Shown one piece after another: positions 1 to 7,662 of a stretch of 42,737 nt of DNA (the stretch's first letter is position 1; every line of letters starts with the position of its first letter). The DNA is from an uncultured Bacteroides sp. GTDB lineage: Bacteria > Bacteroidota > Bacteroidia > Bacteroidales > Bacteroidaceae. Position numbers and translations under genes: made by a program. Below the pieces are notes generated by a model that saw only the letters and a program-made list of their open reading frames with translations, did not search any database and was not told where the DNA came from. The stretch lies in the NCBI GenBank assembly GCA_900766195.1, contig CAAFUN010000018.1:1-42737 (forward strand), in the 5' to 3' direction.

Positions 1-1302
1 ATTGCATCAAAAGCGGGCACAACCGTTGTAGCAGATGTAGTAACAGCAACTGCTCCTACTTTGAACAGCGGTAATACAGCATGGGTTATCGTAGCTACCA
101 TACTTGTATTATTGATGACCATTCCCGGTTTGGCCCTCTTCTATGGAGGTCTTGTTCGCCAGAAAAACGTATTGAGCATCATCATGCAATGTTTGCTTTG
201 CGTGGGCGTTATCAGCATTATCTGGATTGTCTTTGGTTACAGTTTCGTGTTCGGCACAAGCTTTATGGCATCCGGCAATCCTCTAGGCGCACTAATAGGA
301 GGTTTCGACAAAGTGATGCTTCACGGAATAACCACTACCACACTTACAACGGGCAATATACCCGAAGTAATATTTGTATTATTCCAATGTATGTTTGCCG
401 TTATCACTCCGGCCTTGATTCTGGGTGCCTTTGCCGAAAGAATTAAATTCTCAGGCTTCATGCTTTTCACTATCCTTTGGGCCATATTGGCTTACATACC
501 TATGGCACACTGGGTATGGGGTGGCGGTTGGCTACAACAACTCGGAGCAATCGACTTTGCCGGTGGTACGGTGGTGCATATCAATGCAGGTATCTCCGCT
601 TTGGTAATGGCTATCATGCTTGGCAGAAGAAAAGATTACAAAATAGGACTTCCGATGAGTCCTCACAATATCACGTTCGTATTTATGGGAGCTGCATTCC
701 TGTGGTTGGGCTGGTTTGGTTTCAATGCCGGTAGCGGACTTGCAGCCGACGGCATAGCAGCCAATGCTTTTCTAGTCACTCACCTTGCCACTTGTGTTGC
801 AGCAATGACTTGGATGGCTATAGACTGGCTCCACAATAAAAAGCCCACCACAGTAGGTGTATGTACCGGTGCTGTAGCCGGAATGGTAGCCATCACTCCC
901 GCAGCAGGTACGGTAGACGTAATAGGAGCAATTTTTATCGGTCTGATTTCTTCATTAGTATGTTTCTTCATGGTTGCAGTGATCAAACCGAAGTATAAAT
1001 ATGATGATTCTTTGGATGCTTTTGGAGTTCATGGCATCGGTGGTATTGTAGGTTCAATACTAACAGGTATCTTTGCAACGCAAACCATTACCGGAGAAAA
1101 TGGAGTAAAAGGTGCACTTTATGGTGACTGGCATCAATTAGGGATACAGGTATTGGCAACAGTAGCCACCATCGTTTTCAGTGCAGTAATGACTTACATC
1201 CTGTTTGTAGTGGTCAACAAGCTGGTTGGCATCCGGGTTGATGCACGCGTTGAAGAAGAAGGTCTCGACGTATACGAACACGGAGAATCAGCTTACAATT
1301 AA
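1..1302 (+). CDS. amtB: Ammonium transporter AmtB (5' end outside the window)
   Basis: This is an Amt/Rh-family inner-membrane channel that takes up ammonium for glutamine synthesis. The frame is open from base 1, so the true start and signal region lie upstream. A TTG at 61 would also open the frame, but the residues before it (a Thr/Ala/Val-rich stretch) are in frame and look like the periplasmic N-terminus. Family signatures visible are PGLALFYGGLVRQKN near the first helices, AHWVWGGGW with the first pore histidine encoded at 508-510, and DAFGVHGIGG with the second pore histidine. About eleven hydrophobic helices are present. It ends 65 bp before glnN in the same direction, the usual pairing of ammonium import with assimilation. 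No PII (glnK) gene is visible, but it could lie upstream. Confidence 0.95.
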   Translation: MASKAGTTVVADVVTATAPTLNSGNTAWVIVATILVLLMTIPGLALFYGGLVRQKNVLSIIMQCLLCVGVISIIWIVFGYSFVFGTSFMASGNPLGALIGGFDKVMLHGITTTTLTTGNIPEVIFVLFQCMFAVITPALILGAFAERIKFSGFMLFTILWAILAYIPMAHWVWGGGWLQQLGAIDFAGGTVVHINAGISALVMAIMLGRRKDYKIGLPMSPHNITFVFMGAAFLWLGWFGFNAGSGLAADGIAANAFLVTHLATCVAAMTWMAIDWLHNKKPTTVGVCTGAVAGMVAITPAAGTVDVIGAIFIGLISSLVCFFMVAVIKPKYKYDDSLDAFGVHGIGGIVGSILTGIFATQTITGENGVKGALYGDWHQLGIQVLATVATIVFSAVMTYILFVVVNKLVGIRVDARVEEEGLDVYEHGESAYN

Positions 1303-1367
1303 TTGATTTAGAATAGATTATTCACATTAAACATAGTTATAAACCAACAATTTCAACTCAAGTTATT

Positions 1368-3557
1368 ATGTCAAAATTGAGATTCAGAGTAGTAGAGACG
1401 GCGTTCAAGAAGAAACCCGTTCCAGTGGCAGTCCCGGCAGAACGTCCGTCGGAATATTACGCCAAGTATGTATTCAATAAAGAAAAGATGTTTAAGTATT
1501 TACCCAGCAAGGTATATGCCAAATTGATTGATGTTATTGACAATGGCGCTCCGTTAGACCGTAGTATAGCCAACGAAGTGGCAGCAGGTATGAAAAAATG
1601 GGCTCTCGAACTCGGAGTAACCCACTACACTCACTGGTTTCATCCTTTGACAGAAGGATCGGCCGAAAAGCATGATGCATTCATTGAACATGACGGCAAA
1701 GGCGGTGTGATGGAAGAATTCAGCGGCAAGCTCCTCGTTCAGCAGGAACCCGATGCTTCCAGCTTCCCTAACGGTGGTATCCGCAACACGTTCGAAGCTC
1801 GCGGATATTCGGCATGGGATCCATCGTCTCCCGCATTCATTATAGACGATACGCTTTGCATCCCCACTATTTTTATTGCATACACCGGAGAGTCTCTTGA
1901 CTATAAAGCTCCGTTGCTGAAAGCGCTTCGTGCAGTAGATAAAGCAGCTGTGGAAGTTTGTCATTACTTCAATCCAGACGTACAGAAAGTATGTGCATTC
2001 CTTGGCTGGGAACAGGAATATTTCCTGATCGACGAAGGTTTGTATGCTGCTCGTCCCGACTTGTTGATGACCGGACGTACATTGACCGGACATGAGAGTG
2101 CCAAGAACCAGCAGTTGGAAGACCACTACTTCGGAGCTATCCCTCCACGTGTAGCTGCATTTATGAAAGAATTGGAAATTGAAGCGCTCAAACTTGGTAT
2201 TCCGGTGAAGACCCGTCACAACGAGGTTGCTCCCAATCAGTTTGAGTTGGCTCCAATCTATGAAGAATGTAACCTGGCTGTAGACCACAACATGCTCATC
2301 ATGGCATTGATGCGCAACGTAGCCCGCAACCACGGATTCCGTGTTCTTCTGCACGAAAAGCCATTCAAAGGTATCAACGGTTCGGGAAAACATAATAACT
2401 GGTCATTGGGTACCGATACAGGCATCCTGTTGCATTCACCGGGCAAATTGCCAGAAGAGAATCTTCGTTTCATCACGTTCGTAGTCAATACCCTGATGGC
2501 TGTGTACAAGCACAATGGCCTGTTGAAAGCTTCCATCTCAAGCGCCACAAACGCTCACCGTCTGGGCGCAAACGAAGCACCTCCTGCAATTATCTCCTGC
2601 TTCCTGGGCAAACAGGTATCACAGGTATTGGATCATATTGAAACCAGTACAAAAGATGACTTGGTGAGCCTGAGCGGCAAACAGGGTATGAAGTTGGATA
2701 TTCCTCAGATTCCAGAATTGATGATTGACAATACCGACCGCAACCGTACAAGTCCGTTTGCTTTCACCGGTAACCGTTTTGAATTCCGTGCAGTAGGTTC
2801 GGAAGCCAACTGTGCAAGCGCAATGATTGCTCTGAACGCTGCAATGGCCGAACAGCTCGTTGAGTTCAAGAAAGACGTAGATGCTTTGATTGAGAAAGGC
2901 GAACCTAAGATCTCTGCTATTCTTGACGTTATCCGCGGATACATCAAAGCTTGCAAAGCTATCCACTTTGATGGTAACGGTTATAGCGACGAATGGAAGG
3001 AAGAGGCACAGAAGCGTGGACTGGATTGCGAAACCAGCGTACCGGTAATCTTTGACAACTACCTGAAACCCGAAAGCATTGCCATGTTTGAATCAACAGG
3101 TGTAATGACGAAGAAAGAGTTGGAAGCACGCAACGAAGTAAAATGGGAAACCTATACTAAAAAAATCCAAATTGAGGCCCGTGTATTGGGAGACTTGGCA
3201 ATGAACCATATCATCCCCGTGGCAACACAGTATCAGACGGATTTGATTGACAATGTATATAAGATGAAAGACTTGTTCCCTGCTGAGAAATCAGCAAAAC
3301 TGTCTGCCAAGAATCTTGAACTCATCGAAGAGATTGCCGACCGTACAGCATTCATCAAAGAGCATGTAGATGCTATGATTGAAGCTCGTAAGGTAGCAAA
3401 CAAGATTGAATGTGAACGTGAAAAAGCCGTCTCTTATCACGACAATATCGTGCCTATGATGGAAGAGATCCGTTATCACATTGACAAACTTGAGCTCATT
3501 GTCGACAACCAGATGTGGACATTGCCCAAATACAGAGAACTCTTATTCATTAGATAA
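1368..3557 (+). CDS. glnN: Glutamine synthetase type III (GSIII)
   Basis: The enzyme makes glutamine from glutamate, ammonia and ATP in the cytoplasm. At 729 residues it matches the large GSIII class first described in Bacteroides rather than the roughly 470-residue GSI. Visible signatures are an N-terminal GSIII-specific region with FEARGYSAWDPSSPAFI, the metal/glutamate motif NEVAPNQFELAP from residue 285, and the ATP-site motif NGSGKHNNWSL from residue 337. The C-terminal 200 residues are charged and helical, typical of the dodecameric GSIII. The ATG lies 65 bp after amtB, so the pair is probably one transcription unit. A strong hairpin terminator follows about 120 bp downstream. No missing catalytic motif was noticed. 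Confidence 0.97.
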   Translation: MSKLRFRVVETAFKKKPVPVAVPAERPSEYYAKYVFNKEKMFKYLPSKVYAKLIDVIDNGAPLDRSIANEVAAGMKKWALELGVTHYTHWFHPLTEGSAEKHDAFIEHDGKGGVMEEFSGKLLVQQEPDASSFPNGGIRNTFEARGYSAWDPSSPAFIIDDTLCIPTIFIAYTGESLDYKAPLLKALRAVDKAAVEVCHYFNPDVQKVCAFLGWEQEYFLIDEGLYAARPDLLMTGRTLTGHESAKNQQLEDHYFGAIPPRVAAFMKELEIEALKLGIPVKTRHNEVAPNQFELAPIYEECNLAVDHNMLIMALMRNVARNHGFRVLLHEKPFKGINGSGKHNNWSLGTDTGILLHSPGKLPEENLRFITFVVNTLMAVYKHNGLLKASISSATNAHRLGANEAPPAIISCFLGKQVSQVLDHIETSTKDDLVSLSGKQGMKLDIPQIPELMIDNTDRNRTSPFAFTGNRFEFRAVGSEANCASAMIALNAAMAEQLVEFKKDVDALIEKGEPKISAILDVIRGYIKACKAIHFDGNGYSDEWKEEAQKRGLDCETSVPVIFDNYLKPESIAMFESTGVMTKKELEARNEVKWETYTKKIQIEARVLGDLAMNHIIPVATQYQTDLIDNVYKMKDLFPAEKSAKLSAKNLELIEEIADRTAFIKEHVDAMIEARKVANKIECEREKAVSYHDNIVPMMEEIRYHIDKLELIVDNQMWTLPKYRELLFIR

Positions 3558-3675
3558 TTGATAGTGATTAACAAATTGTGATTAGTGATAATTCGAAAAG
3601 CACTGATCATTAATCACTTTTGCACTAACGCTATTTGAAATTATCTATTTCTTTTGTTGGTTGTTTTAAGTTTGC

Positions 3676-3719
3676 AGGGGGAAGGATACCGTGAGGTACT
3701 CTCCCCCTATTTGTTTTTC
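3676..3719 (+). terminator. Rho-independent terminator after glnN
   Basis: A G/C-rich hairpin has AGGGGGA on the 5' arm and TCTCCCCCT on the 3' arm, extended by GATACC/GGTAC pairing. It is followed by a T-rich run. A weaker hairpin just upstream at 3578-3617 (about 10 of 12 bp, A/T-rich, followed by TTTT) may act first. Together they should end the amtB-glnN transcript. Confidence 0.8.
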
Positions 3720-3800
3720 ACCACCTATTCTTCCGGTTTTCACAAATCTTCTTTATTTGCGTGGTCTAATTTTTCAGAGCGTTCTTTTTCTATATGATCT

Positions 3801-4053
3801 CAACGCATCATCTATTTGCTTTAAATACATCATCTGTTTACTTTGAGCAGATCATCTGTTTGCATTAAATGCATTATCTGTTTCCTCTTAAACACGTCAT
3901 CTGTTTGCTTTATATACATCGTCTGCTTCCCTTAAACATATCATTTATTTGCTTTGGGGTATCAGCCGTTTGCATTAAACGCATTATCTGCTTCCTCTGA
4001 GCACATCATCCGTTTTTCTTAAATGTATAGTATGCTTCACTTAAACATATCAC
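3801..4053 (+). repeat. Degenerate 22-bp tandem repeat array, left part
   Basis: About eleven diverged units are spaced almost exactly 22 bp apart; equivalent positions fall at 3809, 3831, 3853, 3875, 3898, 3920, 3942, 3963, 3985, 4007, 4029 and 4051. A typical unit reads CATCATCTG followed by TTTGCTTTAAATA. There is no plausible reading frame. The array resumes at 4401 beyond an IS remnant, and the same family appears at 33867-33976. Confidence 0.85.
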
Positions 4054-4269
4054 GTGATAGGTCGGTATATACATCTCTACAACTATCGCAGACCGCATAT
4101 GAGCATCGGGTACAAAATACCGGCCGTGGTGCATCTGGAACAAGGAATGCAGAAACAAATGTGGCAGAAGAAAAAATATCCTTCTACAAGCTGCAATAAA
4201 GAAAAGGAGGATATATCTATGCAAAGCCGAACGACAAGTGTGGGCGAAGGTATATGCCGACGAACATAA
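4054..4269 (+). pseudogene. Decayed 3' end of an IS transposase (DDE integrase type)
   Basis: The frame encodes about 71 residues beginning near a GTG. It contains YNYRRPHMSIGYKIP followed by a basic tail, and the (R)RPHxSxGYxTP pattern is the C-terminal signature of IS3-like transposases with an integrase core. The catalytic DDE residues would lie upstream and are missing, so only the last part of the gene survives. The family name (IS3-like) is inferred from this motif alone. It sits inside the 22-bp repeat array, which continues on both sides. Bases 4270-4400 hold no recognisable gene and are probably the rest of the IS end plus flanking DNA. Confidence 0.65.
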
Positions 4270-4400
4270 CTAGCGTGTTGTGTCTACTCTATCAGCATGA
4301 GTTTGGAGGAAGTGACTACTGTTTCAGTACCATATTCTAAGAACTGTCTACTGATATCGTTTATAAACAAATAAACGTCTACCTAAATCAGGAAAAGACA

Positions 4401-4510
4401 TTTGCTTTGGGCACATCGTCCGTTTCCCTAGGGTATCTTATTACTTTGCCTAGGGCATATAAAGAGATTGCCCCAGGCATACTAGTACTTTGCCCAGGGC
4501 ATATTATCCT
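4401..4510 (+). repeat. 22-bp tandem repeat array, right part
   Basis: Five units start at 4401, 4423, 4445, 4467 and 4489, exactly 22 bp apart. They carry a partly palindromic core such as TTTGCCTAGGGCA or TTTGCCCAGGGCA. The phase and core tie this array to the units at 3801-4053 and even more closely to those at 33867-33976. It lies between the converging 3' ends of glnN and the HdeD-like gene. Confidence 0.85.
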
Positions 4511-4567
4511 TTTTTTTATCTAAAATCTTTTATTATCAAAGCATACTTATTCTTTGCTTAGAGCCTA

Positions 4568-5167
4568 TCAATCTAATATTTCGGCATCTTCAACATCATC
4601 ATCCTTATTTGTACCAACCGCCTTGCTCTCATCAACAGAAACAATGGTCGGTTTAGGACGACGACGGGTAAAGGCAAACCAATTGACCAATTCGGACACC
4701 GCATAAAATAAAGCAGTAACGCCTATTATAATGAATGCCGTTTCACGCGCCCCCGTAGGATTGACCAAAGCAATTATTCCGGCAAGCAGAATAAGTACCG
4801 GCACCACATAAAATCCTCCTCTGACGCGAACCCAACGACGAGCCGCCATTAATGATGCTATTTGCTGAACGCCTCCCATCACCAGAATAAATCCCAAGAG
4901 ATAAGTCAATAGTTCAGAGAAAAAGGCCGGCATCACAATAAGCCACAGACCGAACAATAACCCACCGATTGCTTCGATAGGGAAACGCGGTTTCAATTCA
5001 CGAGGTAGCGAAAAGAAACCAATAACACTGAAAAGTGAAGGAATCAGGAAAATAACCCCGATCGTTATTACTAGGTAATTTCCGGCTTCATTGGGAAATA
5101 AAGTCAGCACTAACCCTATAACAAGTGCACATACAGCACGTAAGAAAGAATAATTTAAATTTTTCAT
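4568..5167 (-). CDS. HdeD-like (DUF308) membrane protein
   Basis: The 199-residue protein has about six hydrophobic helices in pairs, for example AVCALVIGLVLTLFP, LVITIGVIFLIPSL and LLTYLLGFILVMGG. A charged cytoplasmic tail ends in an Asp/Glu-rich stretch. The repeated helix pattern with a conserved proline and glycines matches the DUF308/HdeD family, named for an acid-stress membrane protein of Escherichia coli; the biochemical role is unknown. The acidic C-terminus is longer than in E. coli HdeD. The gene lies 47 bp downstream of a 35-residue membrane peptide on the same strand, and the two are likely co-transcribed. The family call is confident; the function is not. Confidence 0.8.
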   Translation of the reverse strand: MKNLNYSFLRAVCALVIGLVLTLFPNEAGNYLVITIGVIFLIPSLFSVIGFFSLPRELKPRFPIEAIGGLLFGLWLIVMPAFFSELLTYLLGFILVMGGVQQIASLMAARRWVRVRGGFYVVPVLILLAGIIALVNPTGARETAFIIIGVTALFYAVSELVNWFAFTRRRPKPTIVSVDESKAVGTNKDDDVEDAEILD

Positions 5168-5214
5168 AAGCGTTTGATGTCGTAGATTCTATAATCTCAA
5201 GAAATGTGCTCGCA

Positions 5215-5322
5215 TTAGTTAGTAGTCATCCATGCACTAAGATCTTCAGCTATCAATAACCAAAATAATAACAATACGATGGCAATGCCAACTCCTATAG
5301 CAACCATTTGTTTTCTTTTCAT
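5215..5322 (-). CDS. Small single-helix membrane protein (35 aa)
   Basis: The short frame encodes a basic N-terminus (MKRKQ), one hydrophobic helix of about 20 residues (VAIGVGIAIVLLLFWLLIA) and a short polar tail (EDLSAWMTTN). It has an ATG start, a TAA stop and an A-rich leader like its neighbours. It precedes the HdeD-like gene by 47 bp. No family was recognised. The basic-then-hydrophobic topology, operon-like position and intact frame suggest a real small membrane protein, perhaps a partner of the HdeD-like protein. Confidence 0.55.
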   Translation of the reverse strand: MKRKQMVAIGVGIAIVLLLFWLLIAEDLSAWMTTN

Positions 5323-5429
5323 AACAATACTTTTTGTTTTACTAAATAATTATTTCATAATTTTCTTTACTTTGTATAGAACAAGTTTAAAATAAAAAAG
5401 TTTAGTATTAAAAAAAGTATAAGAAAATC

Positions 5430-5460
5430 TTGGCTATTTAAATCTATCTGTTTATATTTG
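5430..5460 (+). promoter_or_regulatory. trp operon promoter (Bacteroides type)
   Basis: The -7 box TATATTTG at 5453-5460 fits the Bacteroides consensus TAnnTTTG. A TTGG at 5430-5433 sits about 20 bp upstream, where the -33 TTTG element is expected. Transcription would start near 5467, giving a short leader before trpL. Confidence 0.75.
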
Positions 5461-5483
5461 CGGCTGTAAACTAAGAAAAAGAA

Positions 5484-5546
5484 ATGAAAACAATGTTAGT
5501 TAATACATATTGGTGGTGGCACCCGTTAAGATTCCTACAGTCGTAA
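5484..5546 (+). CDS. trpL: trp operon leader peptide
   Basis: The 20-residue frame (ATG to TAA) reads MKTMLVNTYWWWHPLRFLQS, with three consecutive Trp codons at 5511-5519. It lies directly after the trp promoter and before an attenuator hairpin upstream of trpB. This is the standard arrangement for ribosome-stalling attenuation: low charged tRNA-Trp stalls the ribosome on the Trp codons. Three Trp residues in twenty, next to trpB, make a chance frame very unlikely. Confidence 0.92.
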   Translation: MKTMLVNTYWWWHPLRFLQS

Positions 5547-5590
5547 GGAAGCAGTGCTCGTATGTATATACTATAAAAGTTAACAAATAA

Positions 5591-5630
5591 ACGAAGAGCC
5601 CTGTCGCACCTGCGACAGGGCTCTTTCGTT
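5591..5630 (+). terminator. trp attenuator (intrinsic terminator, with alternative antiterminator)
   Basis: A perfect 14-bp stem (AGAGCCCTGTCGCA with its complement) has a CC loop and is followed by a T-rich tail. Upstream, CAGTGCTCGT at 5552-5561 can pair with ACG, GAGC and CTG in 5591-5603, forming an antiterminator that destroys the 5' arm. GGCAC at 5518-5522, which overlaps the last Trp codon, can pair with GTGCT at 5555-5559. A ribosome stalled on the Trp codons would mask the first segment and free the antiterminator. The hairpin is read directly; the switching is inferred. Confidence 0.88.
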
Positions 5631-5711
5631 TAATTTGACCCTTCTCAAATCAAAGCATCAGACACGAAGATTGAAAATAAAAGAATAAATAAACAAATAA
5701 ATAAAAAGAAA

Positions 5712-6899
5712 ATGGAAAGTTATTTAGTCGACCGGAATGGTTACTACGGAGAATTTGGAGGAGCTTATGTACCCGAAATCCTGCATCGCTGCGTAGAAGA
5801 TTTACAAAACACTTATTTGGAAGTATTGCAGAGCGAAGATTTCAAGCGTGAATACGATCAGCTCTTGCGTGATTATGTCGGACGCCCCTCCCCTCTGTAT
5901 CTAGCCAATCGTTTATCAGAGAAATACGGTTGCAAAATCTACTTGAAACGCGAAGATCTAAACCATACCGGTGCACACAAAATAAACAATACCATAGGAC
6001 AAATATTACTGGCGCGCCGCATGGGCAAGCACCGCATCATAGCCGAAACGGGAGCGGGACAACATGGTGTAGCCACGGCAACGGTATGTGCTTTAATGAA
6101 TATGGAATGCATCGTCTACATGGGCAAGACCGACGTAGAACGTCAGCACATCAATGTTGAGAAAATGAGAATGCTGGGGGCAACGGTTGTGCCTGTCACA
6201 TCGGGAAATATGACCCTGAAAGATGCCACCAACGAAGCTATACGCGACTGGTGCTGTCACCCTGCCGACACCTATTATATAATAGGATCCACCGTAGGGC
6301 CTCATCCCTACCCCGACATGGTAGCACGTCTGCAATCGGTTATCAGTGAAGAGATCCGTAAACAACTGCTTGAAAAAGAGGGACGTGAATGTCCCGACTA
6401 CCTGATAGCTTGTGTGGGTGGAGGTAGCAATGCAGCAGGAACAATCTACCATTACATCGACAATCCCGAAGTACAGATAGTGTTGGCCGAAGCCGGAGGA
6501 AAAGGTGTGGATACCGGAATGACAGCCGCTACCATAGCTCTAGGCAAAATGGGCATTATACACGGAGCACGCACGTACGTTATACAGGACGAAGACGGTC
6601 AGATTAAAGAACCTTATTCCATCTCCGCCGGACTGGATTATCCGGGCATCGGACCCATGCATGCCAATCTTGCTGCCCGCAAGCGCGCTCTTATTCTGGC
6701 AGTAAATGATGACGAAGCCATTCGTGCAGCCTACGAACTAACGAAGTTGGAAGGGATTATTCCTGCTTTAGAAAGTGCCCACGCCCTCGGTGCCCTCGGA
6801 AAGCTTAAGTTCCAACCAACCGACATCGTAGTGCTTACCGTATCCGGAAGAGGTGATAAAGATATAGAAACGTATTTAGATTATTCGGTGGCGGAATAG
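5712..6899 (+). CDS. trpB: Tryptophan synthase beta chain
   Basis: TrpB condenses indole with serine to give tryptophan using PLP, in complex with TrpA. The 395-residue length matches the family. LKREDLNHTGAHKINN contains the Schiff-base lysine (K90), AETGAGQHGVATAT contains the catalytic glutamate (E112), and the phosphate-binding loop GGGSNAAG follows near residue 235. It is the first structural gene after the attenuator, about 80 bp beyond the terminator. Unusually, 763 bp of repeats separate it from trpE. Confidence 0.98.
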   Translation: MESYLVDRNGYYGEFGGAYVPEILHRCVEDLQNTYLEVLQSEDFKREYDQLLRDYVGRPSPLYLANRLSEKYGCKIYLKREDLNHTGAHKINNTIGQILLARRMGKHRIIAETGAGQHGVATATVCALMNMECIVYMGKTDVERQHINVEKMRMLGATVVPVTSGNMTLKDATNEAIRDWCCHPADTYYIIGSTVGPHPYPDMVARLQSVISEEIRKQLLEKEGRECPDYLIACVGGGSNAAGTIYHYIDNPEVQIVLAEAGGKGVDTGMTAATIALGKMGIIHGARTYVIQDEDGQIKEPYSISAGLDYPGIGPMHANLAARKRALILAVNDDEAIRAAYELTKLEGIIPALESAHALGALGKLKFQPTDIVVLTVSGRGDKDIETYLDYSVAE

Positions 6900-6949
6900 T
6901 ATCCTTTACTATAATCTAATCATGTTTCTTTATACGAAAACAGAATATG

Positions 6950-7630
6950 TCTAAATAGCAGAAATATTTCCGTAATGAAACAGCAAAAGGGATAAAGTTT
7001 AAAGATATATATCAGTACAACAGAGAGATATTAACATGTAATCCATCAGAAAAATATCTGTATAGCAAATTAAGGAAAAAGAATTAAAAGAATATTTCTC
7101 TGCTTCAAAGAAAAGGCATAATCTATGACATATCTGAGAAATCGCTGCAATAAAAAAGTAAAAGAAATAGAAGTAAGAGTAATATTTCAATGAAACAGAA
7201 AGAGGCCGATTTTGTGATATATTTGAGAAATATTTGTAGTAAAACAATAAGAAAAAGGATTAAAGTAATATTGCAAAGAAGCAGAGAAAAGGCAGAATCT
7301 GTGATGCATCTGAGAAACATCTGTAATGAAACAACAAAAGATATAGAAGTAAGAGTAATATTTCAATGAAACAGAAAAAAGCAGATTCTGTGATATATTC
7401 GAGAAATATCTGTAGTAAAATATTAGGGAAAAGAATTAAAGTAGTATTTCAAAGAAGCAGAGAAAAGGCAGAATCAGAGATGTATCTGAGAAATCTCTGT
7501 AATGAAAGAGTAAGGAAAAAGGATTAAAACAATATTTCAAAGAAGCAGAAGATAAACAAAATCTCTGACGTATCTGAGAAATCCTCGCAATGGAGCAGAA
7601 GACGGAATAGAGTTTAAAAGAGTATTGCAA
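6950..7630 (+). repeat. 88-bp degenerate tandem repeats filling the trpB-trpE gap
   Basis: A purine-rich (+ strand) block has recurring words TGAGAAA, CTGTAATGAAA, AATATTTCAA and AGAAGCAGA. The TGAGAAA-type word recurs at 7135, 7224, 7311, 7400, 7487 and 7575, so the mean period is 88 bp. Alternate units are more alike: AAGTAAGAGTAATATTTCAA occurs at 7171 and 7347, a 176-bp higher-order unit. All frames contain many stops, and the short minus-strand frames here are repeat by-products. One copy contains TATATTTG (7218-7225), a possible -7 box with no good -33 element. Confidence 0.85.
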
Positions 7631-7662
7631 TAAAATTAAAACAGAAAATAATTATAATAAAT

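Noticed and set aside
61..1302. amtB starting at the TTG at 61
   Set aside because: The frame is open to base 1 with plausible N-terminal residues, and the gene is simply cut by the window edge.
3801..4510. CRISPR array
   Set aside because: The 22-bp units are contiguous and diverged, with no separate unique spacers of constant length and no cas genes.
6999..7630. Three minus-strand frames of 64-82 codons in the trpB-trpE gap
   Set aside because: They are Phe/Tyr/Ser-rich products of the 88-bp repeat, share repeat-derived strings, and have no start context or family resemblance.
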